Below the pieces are notes generated by a model. It saw only the letters and a list, made by a program, of their open reading frames with translations, was not told the DNA's origin and did not search any database. A program made the translations under genes and the position numbers. A stretch of 64,000 bases of DNA, from assembly GCF_030689025.1 (NCBI RefSeq), contig NZ_JAUYWA010000017.1:1-64000 (forward strand), given 5' to 3'. This document shows positions 17,016 to 28,157 of the stretch, in pieces (within the stretch, counting starts at the first letter, position 1; the number at the start of each line of letters is the position of its first letter). Origin of the DNA: Oceanobacter sp. 1_MG-2023 (GTDB lineage Bacteria; Pseudomonadota; Gammaproteobacteria; Pseudomonadales; Oceanobacteraceae).

Positions 17016-18551
17016 TCAGTTGTCCTCCGTGACGGCCGGGGCCTGGGTGGTTAGGTGCAGTGCCCGGCTGGCGAGGTGAAACAGGCTGTTTTGTTCCAGT
17101 AGGCCGCGGAACCATTGTGACCCCGGGCCTTTGGCGTGAATCGCGACATCGTCGCTGCCATGGGTTTCGCTTTCCCGGTGGCCCAGTGCAGCCTGATGGA
17201 AGTCCGGGTGACTGGTGTCTTCATCCTCATGCCAGTGGACTCGGCCATTCTGGCGGCCGGATTCTGCAGCGCTGACCGGATCAATATCATTGGCACCCAG
17301 GCCATTGGCGTAGCCCAGCGTGGTGTAAGGGGCACCATCGCTGGCATGGGCAAGCTGGTCGTTGTGTTGCACCAGACCAAGAATATCGTTGCCACGTTGC
17401 GGGTAACCGGAGAAGGACAGCGTATGGCTGTGGTCTGCGGTCACCATGATCAGGGTGTCGTTGTCATTGGTCATGCGGTCGGCAAAGGCGACAGCATCGG
17501 CCATGGCGACGGTATCAGTGAGGGCGCGATAGGCATTGCCGGCATGATGGGCATGGTCGATACGGGCGCCTTCAATAATCAGGACATAGCCCTGGTCGCT
17601 GTTTTGGGTTTGCTGATGCAGGATCTGCAAGGCGGCAAAGGTCATTTCGGTGAGAGAGGGTTCGGCGCTGGTGCGGTCATGGGCGTAGGCCATATGGCTG
17701 TCGGCGAACAGGCCAAGCACCGGGGTACGAGCCTGCATGCCCATAAGGTCATTTCGGCTCAGTAGAAGTTGGCCGTCGGGATAGCGTGTGCTGAATTGCT
17801 GGGTCAGGTCGGTATCGAGACGTACGCCTTCCCGGGCTGTTGTCATAAAGTTCTTGCGGCCGCCGCCCATCGCAAGATCAAGCCCGTTGGCAAAGCCGCG
17901 GTGGATCAATTGGGCGGCAATGTCTTCGCAGCCTTGCTGGCGCGCTTCTTCAGACAGATCGCTGTCGGCTTCCCAGTCCCGTTCGGGGGTGTGGGCGTAG
18001 GTTGCTGCCGGGGTCGCGTGAGTCAGGCGGGCGGTGGTGACCACACCGGTGGCCAATCCTTGCTGGCTGGCGTATTCCAGTAATGTTGTCAGCTGGTGGG
18101 CCTGGCTGCCCTGGCAGACAGCGCGATCCTGTTCGGGGCCAATACTGAGCACCCCGGCGCGGGTTTTGACGCCGGTCATGATGGCGCTCATGGTGCCGGC
18201 GGAATCCGGGGTTTGCTGGTTGGTGTTGTAGGTCTTGACCAATCCGGAATAGGGGAAGCGCTCGAATGACAGGAAGTTTTCTTCACCACTGAAACCTTGT
18301 TGCTGGCCCTGAAAGATGCGTGCAGCGGTCAGCGTGGTGACACTCATGCCGTCGCCAAGAAACAGGATCAGGTTACGTGCACGGGTGCCGGGTGTCTCGT
18401 TGGCAAGGCGGTATTCCAGCCAGGCCTGACCCTGTTGGTAGTTGGGCTGATAGGCTGATGGGGAGGCTGCCAGCAGCGGCGGCGACGTCAATAAAGCTGC
18501 GGTAGCGAGCGTTGTGATGGCCAGCAGGCCGGAGCAGGCAAGGCGTTGCAT
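17016..18551 (-). CDS. Alkaline phosphatase, soluble periplasmic
   Basis: Paralogue of the downstream gene, 511 aa. A classical signal peptide (LLTSPPLLAAS, cleavage near residue 29) without lipobox predicts release into the periplasm. Ser117 in TPDSAGTMSAIMTG is the nucleophile; LFLGDGMSVTTLTAAR, EGARIDHAHHAGN and TADHSHT carry metal ligands. It is the promoter-proximal gene of the pair. I looked for a Pho box in the 257 bases upstream and saw no convincing one. Confidence 0.9.
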   Translation of the reverse strand: MQRLACSGLLAITTLATAALLTSPPLLAASPSAYQPNYQQGQAWLEYRLANETPGTRARNLILFLGDGMSVTTLTAARIFQGQQQGFSGEENFLSFERFPYSGLVKTYNTNQQTPDSAGTMSAIMTGVKTRAGVLSIGPEQDRAVCQGSQAHQLTTLLEYASQQGLATGVVTTARLTHATPAATYAHTPERDWEADSDLSEEARQQGCEDIAAQLIHRGFANGLDLAMGGGRKNFMTTAREGVRLDTDLTQQFSTRYPDGQLLLSRNDLMGMQARTPVLGLFADSHMAYAHDRTSAEPSLTEMTFAALQILHQQTQNSDQGYVLIIEGARIDHAHHAGNAYRALTDTVAMADAVAFADRMTNDNDTLIMVTADHSHTLSFSGYPQRGNDILGLVQHNDQLAHASDGAPYTTLGYANGLGANDIDPVSAAESGRQNGRVHWHEDEDTSHPDFHQAALGHRESETHGSDDVAIHAKGPGSQWFRGLLEQNSLFHLASRALHLTTQAPAVTEDN

Positions 18552-18808
18552 GGGAACTTCCTGTCAGATAAAGGTTCTTGTGAACGTTGGTTTGTATTGG
18601 TCAGTGTAAATCGGGGTGCGAACTGCGCCTATAGTCTTTACTGCCTGATTGCGGCCAGCGGGGGTCTGACTGGCTCAATTATCCTGACTCAGTGACCCTG
18701 TATATCGCAGCTCTTTATGACGGCAATATGTCGTTCTCGTCTGGACTGCAAATTCTGGTGGCCGTGTTACAATGCCCGGCTCAACTCTCCTACTGTTAGT
18801 CAAGAGTC

Positions 18809-19948
18809 ATGCGCTATCTACTAAGCCTGTTTTTATACTTGAGTGCGGCCTGTGCTTCGGCTGCCATTATTGTTCCCAAAGCTCCTGATCTGGATGCGCG
18901 GGCCTTTATTCTGATTGATGCTGAGAGTGGCAATGTCCTGGTCGAGCACAATGCCGACGAGACCTTGCCGCCTGCCAGTCTGACCAAGATGCTGACCAGC
19001 TATATTGCTGTGCACGAACTGGTGACGGGTAATGTTACGGATGACACCATGGTGCCAATCAGTGTTAACGCCTGGAAAAAGGGCGGCTCCAAAATGTTTG
19101 TGCGCGAAGGTACGGAGGTCTCACTGATCGACTTGCTGCGCGGCATTATTGTGCAATCCGGCAACGACGCTTCGGTGGCGGTGGCAGAATACTTTGCCGG
19201 TTCTGAGGATGCATTTGCCGACTGGATGAACCAGTACGCCATCAAGCTGGGAATGACCAACAGTCATTTCATGAACGCAACGGGCTGGCCTGCGGAAGAG
19301 CATCATTCAACCGCACGGGATATCGCCACATTGGCGTGGCATATCATCAAGGATCACCCGGCCTATTACGGTCTGTATTCTGAAAAATACTTTGAATACA
19401 ACGATATTCGTCAACCTAACCGCAACAAGCTGTTGTGGCGTGATGACTCTGTCGATGGCCTGAAAACCGGCCATACCGAAGCTGCCGGATTCTGTCTGGC
19501 TGCATCCGCGGTGCGGGATGATATGCGCCTGATCGCCGTGGTGATGGGTACCCGCAGTGACGATGCCCGTGCCAGGGAAACCCAGAAGCTGCTGGCCTAT
19601 GGCTTCCGTTATTTCCAGACCCACAAACTGTACAGCGCCAACGATGTGCTGGAACAGCGCAAAGTCTGGCTCGGCCAGCAAGATCAGATCGACCTGGGGG
19701 TGAAGGATGACCTTTATCTGACCGTGCCCCGTGGTACTGAAGGCGATCTGGATGTTGAGCTGAACACCGATGAATACATCAAGGCGCCTATTGCCGCAGG
19801 TGATGTGGTGGGCACTCTGGTGGTCCGCAAAGACGGTGAAGTTATCGAGGAACGTCCATTGATTGCCATCAGTGCGGTAGAAGAATCCGGTCTGGTTGGT
19901 CAGCTGATGGGTGAAATCGAGATGTTCTTTACACGACTGTTGAGGTAA
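18809..19948 (+). CDS. dacA: D-alanyl-D-alanine carboxypeptidase (PBP5/6 type)
   Basis: Removes the terminal D-Ala from peptidoglycan stem peptides. Signal peptide to about residue 18. Active-site Ser57-x-x-Lys60 is in PPASLTKMLTSY, SGN in IVQSGNDASVAVAE, and KTG in GLKTGHTEAAGFC. The C-terminal domain ends in a short amphipathic anchor (QLMGEIEMFFTRLLR) for peripheral inner-membrane binding. Length 379 aa is typical. It begins the dacA-ybeD-lipB-lipA cluster, five bases before ybeD. Confidence 0.96.
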   Translation: MRYLLSLFLYLSAACASAAIIVPKAPDLDARAFILIDAESGNVLVEHNADETLPPASLTKMLTSYIAVHELVTGNVTDDTMVPISVNAWKKGGSKMFVREGTEVSLIDLLRGIIVQSGNDASVAVAEYFAGSEDAFADWMNQYAIKLGMTNSHFMNATGWPAEEHHSTARDIATLAWHIIKDHPAYYGLYSEKYFEYNDIRQPNRNKLLWRDDSVDGLKTGHTEAAGFCLAASAVRDDMRLIAVVMGTRSDDARARETQKLLAYGFRYFQTHKLYSANDVLEQRKVWLGQQDQIDLGVKDDLYLTVPRGTEGDLDVELNTDEYIKAPIAAGDVVGTLVVRKDGEVIEERPLIAISAVEESGLVGQLMGEIEMFFTRLLR

Positions 19949-19953
19949 TCGAC

Positions 19954-20256
19954 ATGGCTTTGATCAAGGCGGACGGCCAGCCTGCAACCACTCAGGAAGC
20001 GCCGAAAATCGAATTTCCCTGCGCCAATTACCCCGTCAAGGTTGTTGGCAAGGGCACGGATAATTATCGCCAGGTCGTGCTGGATATTTTCCATCTCCAT
20101 GCTCCGGGGTTCGATCTTGAGAAAATCCAGGTGCGTGACAGCAGCAAGGGTAATTTCCAGTCGCTGACAATTTATATTACTGCGACGGGTATCGAGCAGC
20201 TGGAAGCGCTACATAAAGAGCTGAGTGCTCACGAACTGGTGCATATGGTGATCTGA
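19954..20256 (+). CDS. ybeD: DUF493/YbeD family protein
   Basis: 100-aa small ACT-like-fold protein found between dacA and lipB in many gammaproteobacteria. The core [14 protein letters not shown], the [13 protein letters not shown] strand and the LYKEL-type helix ([17 protein letters not shown]) match the family. Molecular function is not known; the conserved position suggests a regulatory tie to lipoate metabolism. Its stop overlaps the lipB start by one base. Confidence 0.93.
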   Translation: MALIKADGQPATTQEAPKIEFPCANYPVKVVGKGTDNYRQVVLDIFHLHAPGFDLEKIQVRDSSKGNFQSLTIYITATGIEQLEALHKELSAHELVHMVI

Positions 20257-20894
20257 TGCCAGAGGTGGTGGTTCGTCAGCTGGGGCTGGTTGATTATCAG
20301 CCCTGCTATGAGGAAATGGTGTCTTTTACGGCCCGGCGTCAACCCGAGACCACGGATGAAATCTGGTTTTTACAGCATCCTGGAGTCTTTACCCAGGGTC
20401 AGGCTGGCAAGGCCGAGCATGTGCTGGTGCCTGGGGATATTCCCGTGGTACAGACAGATCGCGGCGGTCAGGTGACCTATCATGGCCCAGGCCAGCTGGT
20501 GGTTTATCTGTTACTGGATATCAAGCGTCTTGGCCTTGGTCCGCGGGCCTTGGTGACCGCCATGGAAGAATCGATCGCTGCGACGCTGGCCCAATGGGGT
20601 ATTGATGCGGCTGCCAAAGCTGATGCGCCAGGGGTTTATGTCGACGGTCGCAAGATTGCCTCGCTGGGACTGCGCATTCGTAATGGCCGTACCTTTCATG
20701 GTCTGGCGCTGAATGTGGATATGGATATGACGCCTTTCTTGCGTATCAACCCCTGTGGTTACGCCGGGCTGGAAATGACTCAGGTGGTTCGGGAAGCACC
20801 AAACGCCGGATTAAACATCGATCAGGTGGCTGGGCAGCTGGAACAACAGCTGATCCGTCACCTGGGTTTCACAACGATCACGCGCCCGGCATAA
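20256..20894 (+). CDS. lipB: Octanoyltransferase LipB
   Basis: Transfers octanoate from acyl carrier protein to the lipoyl domains of 2-oxoacid dehydrogenases and the glycine cleavage H protein. Family motifs: [39 protein letters not shown] with the catalytic lysine, and [13 protein letters not shown] with the acyl-thioester cysteine. Length 212 aa. It acts immediately before LipA, encoded 73 bases downstream. Confidence 0.97.
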   Translation: MPEVVVRQLGLVDYQPCYEEMVSFTARRQPETTDEIWFLQHPGVFTQGQAGKAEHVLVPGDIPVVQTDRGGQVTYHGPGQLVVYLLLDIKRLGLGPRALVTAMEESIAATLAQWGIDAAAKADAPGVYVDGRKIASLGLRIRNGRTFHGLALNVDMDMTPFLRINPCGYAGLEMTQVVREAPNAGLNIDQVAGQLEQQLIRHLGFTTITRPA

Positions 20895-20967
20895 TCTGCC
20901 GCGCCAGATCCAAATTATACATCCTGGTTGCGGTGATCCCGCTGACCGGGCAGGCTGGGGTAAACAG

Positions 20968-21954
20968 ATGACTGAACGAGTAAAAGCGGTACAAGGGCAA
21001 AAATTACGTGGTGCTGACAAGGTTGCCCGTATCCCGATTAAAGTGATTCCTACCGAAGAAATGCCACGCAAACCCGATTGGATTCGGGTGCGTATTCCGG
21101 CTACCCCGGCAATCAGTGATATCAAGGCCAAGCTGCGCAAACACAAATTGCACACCGTATGCGAAGAAGCCAGCTGCCCGAACCTGGGTGAGTGTTTTGG
21201 TGGCGGTACGGCAACGTTTATGATTATGGGTGATATCTGTACCCGTCGTTGCCCGTTTTGTGATGTTGGCCATGGTCGCCCGAATCCGCTGGATGTTGAT
21301 GAGCCGAAAAACCTGGCACTGGCAATTGCGGATATGGGGCTGAAATACGTTGTAGTGACCTCGGTTGACCGTGACGATTTGCGCGATGGCGGTGCCCAGC
21401 ATTTTGCTGATTGTATCTCCCTGACCCGTGAGCACAGCCCGAGTATCAAGATTGAAGTACTGGTGCCGGACTTCCGTGGTCGTATGGATGTTGCACTGGA
21501 TACGCTGGAGCAAACGCCACCGGATGTGTTTAACCACAACCTGGAAACCGTGCCTCGCCTGTACAAAAAAAGCCGTCCAGGTTCCGATTACCAGTGGTCA
21601 CTGGACTTGCTGAAAAACTACAAGCAACGTCGCCCCGATGTACCCACCAAGTCTGGCTTGATGCTGGGCCTGGGTGAAACCAACGAAGAAGTGATCGAAG
21701 TGATGAAGGATATGCGCGCTCATCTGGTCGACCACATCACCATGGGACAGTATTTGCAGCCAAGCCGTGAACACTTGCCTGTTGAGCGTTTTGTGACACC
21801 GGAAGAGTTTGATGAGCTGGGTAATATTGCCAAGGAAATGGGCTTTAGCCGGGTAACCAGCGGGCCAATGGTACGTTCTTCGTATCACGCTGATGCCCAG
21901 GCGGCTGGTGAAGATGTCAGCGGTGTCTGGAGTGGTCATAAAAAATCATCGTAA
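20968..21954 (+). CDS. lipA: Lipoyl synthase LipA
   Basis: Radical-SAM enzyme inserting two sulfur atoms into protein-bound octanoyl groups. Both iron-sulfur clusters are visible: the auxiliary cluster cysteines 65, 70 and 76 ([12 protein letters not shown]) and the radical-SAM Cys91-x3-Cys95-x2-Cys98 (CTRRCPFC). The C-terminal serine ligand region ([11 protein letters not shown]) is present. Length 328 aa. A bidirectional terminator follows. Confidence 0.97.
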   Translation: MTERVKAVQGQKLRGADKVARIPIKVIPTEEMPRKPDWIRVRIPATPAISDIKAKLRKHKLHTVCEEASCPNLGECFGGGTATFMIMGDICTRRCPFCDVGHGRPNPLDVDEPKNLALAIADMGLKYVVVTSVDRDDLRDGGAQHFADCISLTREHSPSIKIEVLVPDFRGRMDVALDTLEQTPPDVFNHNLETVPRLYKKSRPGSDYQWSLDLLKNYKQRRPDVPTKSGLMLGLGETNEEVIEVMKDMRAHLVDHITMGQYLQPSREHLPVERFVTPEEFDELGNIAKEMGFSRVTSGPMVRSSYHADAQAAGEDVSGVWSGHKKSS

Positions 21955-21988
21955 CCGCTGATCGCCGACCTCACTGATTGAGCAGCAT

Positions 21989-22025
21989 AAAAAAACCGCA
22001 GCCTGACAAGGGTTGCGGTTTTTTT
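21989..22025. terminator. Bidirectional terminator between lipA and mltF
   Basis: AACCGCA and TGCGGTT arms are flanked by seven A residues on the left and seven T residues on the right, so it can stop transcripts from both convergent genes. Confidence 0.85.
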
Positions 22026-22071
22026 ATGGCTGTTGTCCGGCGGTTTTTGCCAGGCAGGCTGCTTTCGTTAT

Positions 22072-23511
22072 TCAGAGCAGTGGCGGTACCACCGTCATGG
22101 AAGAGGACAAGTGCAGGTTGTCGTTGTCTGTTGATGCAATCTGCAGAGCCTGTTCATCATTCCAGACCAGTACGTCGTAGTAGCGGCGGATGTTCTGGAC
22201 ATAATCAACGGCTTCACTGCCACGGGCGTAACCGTAACGGGTGTTTTTGTGGTAACGCTTCTGGCTCAGCAGTGGCAAAGCTTCTTTCACATCGCGCCAC
22301 AGGTTCGGATTACCACCCATTTCGTAGGCCAGACGGCGAGCGTCCTGCAAGTGGCCATAACCAATATTGTAGGAAGCCAGCGTCATCCAGGTGCGATCCG
22401 GTTCGGCTACCTGGGTACCCAGGCGGTTACGTAAACTGTTCAGATAGCGTCCGCCACCAAGAATGCTTTGCTCTGGATCGAGACGATCACTGACACCAAG
22501 GTCACCTGCGGTCGCATTGGTCAGCATCATCAAGCCCCGTACGCCGGTGTAGCTGGTTGCCAGCGGGTTCCAGTGGCTTTCCTGATAACCCACTGCTGCC
22601 AGCAGACGCCAGTCAAACTGGTTGTCGTTGGCGGATCGTTCAAAATACGGCTTGTAACGATCGAGCTTGCGTACAGTCTGGCGCAAGAAACGCTTGGCAC
22701 CGACATAGTTCAGCTCATCGAGATGGCCGTAGTAGCGCTCGTTCAGCGTTGCCAGTTGTTGACGAGTCTGGCGTGACTGAAAAAATTCTCGTGAAGCGTT
22801 GAGCAGGGAGTTGTCACGATTGTGCTGGAATGCCCAGGCCAGTGAGCGTTCATTATCAATGGTGAAGCCGATACCGATATTGGGGATATAGGCTTGCAGC
22901 ATATTGAATTCGTTGGAGTTGACCAGGGTGTAGTCGATATCACCATTAGCAACCATATGCATCAAATCGGTAATATCCAGCTCGCCGGTTTCGCTCCAGC
23001 TCAGCTCTGGACGTTCATCCACCTGGGCACGACGTAATGTCTGGGCATGGCTGGATGACGCCGGGACTACAATCATACCGCTGAGCATGTCGTCGAGCTT
23101 GCGTGGGCGCTGGGTGCCACGGCGATAGATCACGTGTTCACGGACTTGCTGGTAGGGTTCGCCGAAACGGAACCAGCGTTGACGTTCTGGTGTAACAGCC
23201 AGGCCAGCGGCAGCAAACTGTGCCTGGTCGGCATTTAATGCTGTGAATATGCCAGTCAGGTTGTCGGCCACCTGTACATTCAGTCGCACACCAAGATAGT
23301 CGGCAAATGCCTGAGCCAGTTCCAGTTCATAGCCTGATGGGCCTGTACGGTCTTCGTAGTAGGTCACTGGGCTGTTACGGGTAATCATGGTGATTTCACC
23401 GTGCATCCGTATTTGCTCTAACTGTGTCGGGCGTACACTACCTGTGATCGCGGTAAGGCAGACCAGCAGAGTCATCAGACCCGTTAGCAGTTTGACTGAT
23501 TTCATCAGCAT
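22072..23511 (-). CDS. mltF: Membrane-bound lytic transglycosylase F
   Basis: Two-domain enzyme: an N-terminal solute-binding-like domain (about residues 35-265; ITRNSPVTYYEDRTGPSGYE opens it) that regulates activity, and a C-terminal SLT domain (about 285-450) that cleaves glycan strands to 1,6-anhydro ends. The catalytic glutamate is in AAVGYQESHWNPLA, followed by GLMMLTNATAGDLGV. An N-terminal hydrophobic signal (LLTGLMTLLVCLTAITGS) targets it to the envelope. Length 479 aa is typical. Either of two ATGs two codons apart could be the start. Confidence 0.94.
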   Translation of the reverse strand: MLMKSVKLLTGLMTLLVCLTAITGSVRPTQLEQIRMHGEITMITRNSPVTYYEDRTGPSGYELELAQAFADYLGVRLNVQVADNLTGIFTALNADQAQFAAAGLAVTPERQRWFRFGEPYQQVREHVIYRRGTQRPRKLDDMLSGMIVVPASSSHAQTLRRAQVDERPELSWSETGELDITDLMHMVANGDIDYTLVNSNEFNMLQAYIPNIGIGFTIDNERSLAWAFQHNRDNSLLNASREFFQSRQTRQQLATLNERYYGHLDELNYVGAKRFLRQTVRKLDRYKPYFERSANDNQFDWRLLAAVGYQESHWNPLATSYTGVRGLMMLTNATAGDLGVSDRLDPEQSILGGGRYLNSLRNRLGTQVAEPDRTWMTLASYNIGYGHLQDARRLAYEMGGNPNLWRDVKEALPLLSQKRYHKNTRYGYARGSEAVDYVQNIRRYYDVLVWNDEQALQIASTDNDNLHLSSSMTVVPPLL

Positions 23512-24034
23512 GTAAGGTTGGCTCCATTATTAACTATCGTGCTCTCCTGCACTAATCTGGTGCGTGGCAGCAATTATTGTTCCATTTTACACCATAAGTT
23601 GGTTAAAAAACAATCGTTGAGCCAAGAGCTTCTCTGAATGGTGGCAATAGGTGTTGTCAATGGCAGGTGGTTTAATCGTGATCTGATCGTGGTTATCAAG
23701 ACAATAAGGATGGTTTTGCTGGTTGTTTATTCGCCATAAAGCCCGGTTTCATCGCATTTGGGCGTGCCATGGCCACGAATCAGACAAGCGCAGCAAGCCG
23801 CTTGCTGACAGCCGGAGTGGTGCGCTTGTGTCGGACTGTTTTGTCCTGTTTTTGGCTGCTTTCAGCACGGAGTAGCTGCTTTTCTTATCAGTTTATCCGG
23901 TAATCAGAACAGAAAAACTCTGTTGCCGCAGTCGCTCAGACGATGCCATCTGGTAGCAGAGTTGATTGCTATCCAGTATCATTTGGCCTCATTTTTTCCC
24001 GTATTTTCGGCCCCACCCCTGGAGTCAAGGCACA
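23512..24034. other. Divergent intergenic region with nested palindromes before purL
   Basis: About 520 bases between the mltF and purL starts, with no convincing gene. Within it, ACAAGCGCA (23784-23792) pairs with TGCGCTTGT (23821-23829), enclosing a smaller GCAAGC/GCTTGC palindrome. GGAC/GTCC plus TGTTTTT follows directly (23833-23852) and looks like a small terminator-type hairpin ~180 bases before purL. No PurR-like operator was recognised. Confidence 0.45.
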
Positions 24035-27000
24035 ATGCTTGAGCTGCGTGGCGCACCAGCGCTTTCGGAATTTCGTCAATCCAGAATTCTCAGCAAACTG
24101 CAGAACGCAGTTCCATCCGTTACTGGCGTCTATGCCGAGTTCGTTCATTTTGCTGATCTCAAAGCCGATCTGGCTGACCATGAGCACCTGATTCTGGAGC
24201 GAATTCTTCGTTATGGCCCCAAGGCTGACAGCGTGGAATCCGGCTTTATGGATGAGGCGGATTTATTTCTGGTCATTCCCCGTTTTGGCACCATTTCTCC
24301 CTGGTCATCGAAAGCCACGGATATTGCCCATAACTGTGGCCTGGATAAGGTGTTGCGGCTGGAGCGGGGTATCGCCTATTACGTCACTGGCAGCTGTGCT
24401 GCTGATCGTGATGCGGTGACCGCCGCCTTGCATGATCGTATGGTTGAAGTGGTTCTTGACCACCACGATGGCGCCGCGGCGCTGTTCTCCCATGCCGAAC
24501 CGGCACCCTTGACGACAGTGGATGTGCTGAGTGGTGGTCGCGAGGCGCTGTTGGCGGCAGATAAAGAGCTGGGCCTGGCCCTGGCCGATGATGAAGTGGA
24601 TTATCTGGTTGATAACTACAAGATCATGGGGCGTAACCCGACCGACGTTGAGCTGATGATGTTTGCCCAGGCTAATTCCGAGCATTGTCGTCACAAGATT
24701 TTTAACGCCAGCTGGACCATTGATGGTCAGGAGCAGGACAGATCCCTGTTCCAGATGATCAAGAACACTTACGAGTGTTATCACGACAATATTCTCTCTG
24801 CCTATAAAGACAACGCGTCGGTGATCCGTGGTCATCAGGCAGGGCGCTTCTTCCCGAACCCGATGGGGACGGAACAGTCCGGTCAGTACGGCTATCACGA
24901 AGAAGCCATGCATATCCTGATGAAGGTGGAAACCCATAACCACCCAACTGCGATTGCACCACACTCCGGGGCGGCCACCGGTTCTGGTGGCGAGATTCGT
25001 GACGAAGGGGCAACAGGCCGTGGCTCCAAGCCTAAAGCAGGCCTGACCGGTTTTACGGTTTCCGATCTCAAAATCCCCGGCTTTGAACAGCCATGGGAAA
25101 GCCAGTATGGCAAGCCGGACCGGATTGTCTCGGCTCTCGATATCATGACGGATGGCCCATTGGGCGGTGCGGCATTTAATAATGAATTTGGCCGTCCGAA
25201 CCTGTGTGGTTACTTCCGTACTTTTGAACTGCAACACGATGGTGAAGTCCGGGGTTATCACAAGCCGATCATGATTGCCGGTGGTTACGGCAATATTCGT
25301 GATGAGCATGTACAAAAGGGTGATATTCCTGTCGGTGCTGCCCTGATTGTGCTGGGTGGCCCGGCGATGCAGATTGGCCTGGGCGGTGGCGCAGCGTCGT
25401 CGATGGCCTCTGGCCAGTCCAATGCCGATCTCGATTTTGCTTCCGTACAGCGTGAAAACCCGGAAATGGAACGCCGGTGCCAGGAAGTGATCGATCGCTG
25501 CTGGCAGAAAGGCGAGCAGAACCCGATTGCCTTTATTCACGATGTGGGTGCTGGTGGTATCTCCAACGCTTTCCCTGAGCTGGTGGGGGACGGTGGACGT
25601 GGCGGTCAGTTTGAACTGCGTAACGTCCCGAATGATGAGCCAGGCATGAGCCCACGGGCTATCTGGTCGAATGAATCCCAGGAACGTTACGTGATGGCGG
25701 TGCCGCAGCAGGAACTGGCCACCTTTGATGCCATCTGTCAGCGTGAGCGTTGTCCTTATGCCGTGGTGGGTTACGCCACCGAAGAAGAACATCTGACCGT
25801 GACCGACAGCCACTTTGGCAACAAGCCCGTGGATATGCCATTGCAGGTGTTGCTGGGCAAGCCACCGCGTATGCACCGGGATGCCAGCACTCGTGCCACA
25901 GCGGCAACGCCGTTTGATACGACAGGTATTGATCTGGCCGAAGCGGCGGAGCGGGTACTGACCTTGCCAACGGTTGCCAGCAAGTCCTTTCTGATCACCA
26001 TTGGTGACCGCTCCATTACCGGTACCGTTGCCCGTGACCAGTTTGTTGGCCCTTGGCAGGTGCCAGTCGCAGACGTGGCGGTAACCACTGCGTCTTACGA
26101 CAGTTATGTCGGTGAAGCCATGGCGATGGGGGAGCGTACTCCGGTTGCATTGCTGGATGCACCGGCATCCGGTCGACTGGCAGTGGCGGAAGCCATCACC
26201 AACCTGGCGGCGGCACCGATTGCCCGGTTAGCCGACATCAAGTTGTCAGCCAACTGGATGTGTGCGGCTGGTCACGAGGGTGAAGACGAGAAACTGTACG
26301 CCACGGTAAAAGCCGTTGGGATGGAGCTCTGCCCCGAGCTGCAAGTGACCATTCCAGTGGGCAAAGACTCCATGTCGATGAAAACCCGCTGGCAAGACAC
26401 CAACGAACAGGGCGATAGCCTGGACAAGGCGGTGACTTCCCCCATGTCTCTGGTGATTACAGGCTTTGCGCCCGTATCGGATGCCCGCCTGGTTCTGACA
26501 CCACAAATTCAGAAAGACATGGCCTCTGACCTGATTCTGGTGGATCTGGGCCGTGGCCAGAACCGCCTGGGAGCCTCTTGTCTGGCTCAGGTGTATCAGC
26601 AAGTCGGAGACATTCCGGCCGATCTCGACGATGCCGAAGACTTGCAGGCTTTCTTTGCTGTGGTGCAAGGGTTGAATGCCGACGGCAAGTTGCTGGCGTA
26701 TCACGACCGCTCAGATGGTGGGTTGTTTGCTACCCTGGTGGAAATGGCGTTTGCCGGTCACGCAGGTCTGGATATTTCCATGGATCTGCTGGCCGATACC
26801 CCGTCCGAGCTGGCAGCAGCACTGTTTGCCGAAGAGCCGGGCGCAGTGATGCAGGTACGTCGTGACGATCTGGAAGCCGTACTGGCTCAATTTGAAGCCG
26901 CCGGTCTGGGAGATTGCACCGCCGTGATTGGTGCCGTCAATGACGATGACCAGATCACCTTCAGCTTTCAGGATGAAGAATTCCTCAGTGAATCCCGCAC

Positions 27001-27973
27001 TCGCTGGCATCGGGTCTGGGCAGAAACCAGTTTCCGTATGCAGGCGCTGCGCGACAACGCCGACTGCGCCCAGCAAGAGTTTGATGCCCTGCTGGACAGC
27101 GACAATCCCGGGATTCACGCCGAGTTAAGCTTTGATGTGAACGAGGATATTACGGCAGATTTGCCCGATTCAATATCTGCCGATGCGCCGAAAGTGGCCA
27201 TCCTGCGGGAACAAGGGGTTAACGGCCAGATCGAAATGGCGGCTGCGTTTGATCGCGCCGGGTTTGCCACTGTTGACGTGCATATGAGCGATATACTGTC
27301 AGGGGCTGTGACGCTGGAAGGCTTCCGCGGCCTGGTGGCCTGTGGCGGGTTCTCTTACGGTGACGTGTTGGGTGCCGGGGAAGGCTGGGCCAAGTCGATC
27401 TTGTTTAACGATCAGGCCCGTAGCCAGTTTGCAGCCTTCTTTGCACGCCCAGATACTTTTGCCCTCGGGGTTTGTAATGGTTGCCAGATGTTGTCAAACC
27501 TGCACGAACTGATACCGGGTGCTGAACACTGGCCACATTTTGTGCGCAATATGAGCGAGCAATTTGAAGCACGGGTGGCGATGGTCGAAGTGCAGGAATC
27601 CGATTCCGTGTTCCTTGCGGGCATGGCTGGTTCGCGCATGCCGATTGCGGTGGCGCATGGTGAAGGCCGGGCAGAGTTTGGCTCACAAGCGGATCTCAGT
27701 GAACTGGCCGGCCAAGTGGCGCTGCGTTATGTTGATCATTATGGCAAGGTCACAGAGCAATATCCGCTCAACCCGAACGGCTCGCCAGAAGGTATTACCG
27801 GTCTGACCGCGGCTGATGGTCGGGTAACGATCATGATGCCGCACCCGGAGCGCGTATTCCGTGCTATCCAGAATTCGTATATTCCACTTGGAGCGGATGG
27901 CGAACCCTGGAGCGAAGACGGTGCCTGGATGCGTATGTTCCGCAACGCGCGCGTCTGGTGTGAAGAGAACTGA
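24035..27973 (+). CDS. purL: Phosphoribosylformylglycinamidine synthase, fused large form
   Basis: Converts FGAR to FGAM in purine synthesis with ATP and glutamine. The 1312-aa enzyme holds the PurS-like N-terminal domain, two AIR-synthase-like halves ([48 protein letters not shown]) and a C-terminal glutamine amidotransferase with the nucleophile Cys in [11 protein letters not shown] and HPERVFR. The start beginning [13 protein letters not shown] was chosen by similarity to E. coli PurL; 23 further in-frame codons upstream lack family resemblance. Only weak GGAG/AAGG ribosome-binding sequences precede it. Confidence 0.97.
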   Translation: MLELRGAPALSEFRQSRILSKLQNAVPSVTGVYAEFVHFADLKADLADHEHLILERILRYGPKADSVESGFMDEADLFLVIPRFGTISPWSSKATDIAHNCGLDKVLRLERGIAYYVTGSCAADRDAVTAALHDRMVEVVLDHHDGAAALFSHAEPAPLTTVDVLSGGREALLAADKELGLALADDEVDYLVDNYKIMGRNPTDVELMMFAQANSEHCRHKIFNASWTIDGQEQDRSLFQMIKNTYECYHDNILSAYKDNASVIRGHQAGRFFPNPMGTEQSGQYGYHEEAMHILMKVETHNHPTAIAPHSGAATGSGGEIRDEGATGRGSKPKAGLTGFTVSDLKIPGFEQPWESQYGKPDRIVSALDIMTDGPLGGAAFNNEFGRPNLCGYFRTFELQHDGEVRGYHKPIMIAGGYGNIRDEHVQKGDIPVGAALIVLGGPAMQIGLGGGAASSMASGQSNADLDFASVQRENPEMERRCQEVIDRCWQKGEQNPIAFIHDVGAGGISNAFPELVGDGGRGGQFELRNVPNDEPGMSPRAIWSNESQERYVMAVPQQELATFDAICQRERCPYAVVGYATEEEHLTVTDSHFGNKPVDMPLQVLLGKPPRMHRDASTRATAATPFDTTGIDLAEAAERVLTLPTVASKSFLITIGDRSITGTVARDQFVGPWQVPVADVAVTTASYDSYVGEAMAMGERTPVALLDAPASGRLAVAEAITNLAAAPIARLADIKLSANWMCAAGHEGEDEKLYATVKAVGMELCPELQVTIPVGKDSMSMKTRWQDTNEQGDSLDKAVTSPMSLVITGFAPVSDARLVLTPQIQKDMASDLILVDLGRGQNRLGASCLAQVYQQVGDIPADLDDAEDLQAFFAVVQGLNADGKLLAYHDRSDGGLFATLVEMAFAGHAGLDISMDLLADTPSELAAALFAEEPGAVMQVRRDDLEAVLAQFEAAGLGDCTAVIGAVNDDDQITFSFQDEEFLSESRTRWHRVWAETSFRMQALRDNADCAQQEFDALLDSDNPGIHAELSFDVNEDITADLPDSISADAPKVAILREQGVNGQIEMAAAFDRAGFATVDVHMSDILSGAVTLEGFRGLVACGGFSYGDVLGAGEGWAKSILFNDQARSQFAAFFARPDTFALGVCNGCQMLSNLHELIPGAEHWPHFVRNMSEQFEARVAMVEVQESDSVFLAGMAGSRMPIAVAHGEGRAEFGSQADLSELAGQVALRYVDHYGKVTEQYPLNPNGSPEGITGLTAADGRVTIMMPHPERVFRAIQNSYIPLGADGEPWSEDGAWMRMFRNARVWCEEN

Positions 27974-27994
27974 ACTGCCTGATCAGGCTTCTCT
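27963..27994 (+). terminator. Weak hairpin after purL
   Basis: AAGAGAA and TTCTCTT form a 7-bp stem overlapping the purL stop codon, with further CTGA/TCAG pairing inside. No T tract follows, so termination is uncertain. Confidence 0.3.
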
Positions 27995-28157
27995 TTACCG
28001 GTCAACGCAGGCACTACTGCCAATCCGCCAGCCTTTGGGGCAGCGGATTGGCTCTATTAACCGGCCGTTATCACAAGCCCGAGCTACGCCGCAGCGATTT
28101 ATAAGAAGTCGGGTGGTTCTGGTAGTTATGGCAACGGCAGTAATGACGAGACAAATC

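Noticed and set aside
18552-18808. Pho box upstream of the tandem phosphatases
   Set aside because: One CTGTCA word occurs on the plus strand but the second half-site at the proper spacing is absent.
23512-24034. PurR operator before purL
   Set aside because: No sequence close to the ACGCAAACGTTTTCGT-type operator was found.
24305-25876. 523-codon minus-strand frame inside purL
   Set aside because: Antisense shadow of a conserved enzyme; its translation shows no recognisable domain.
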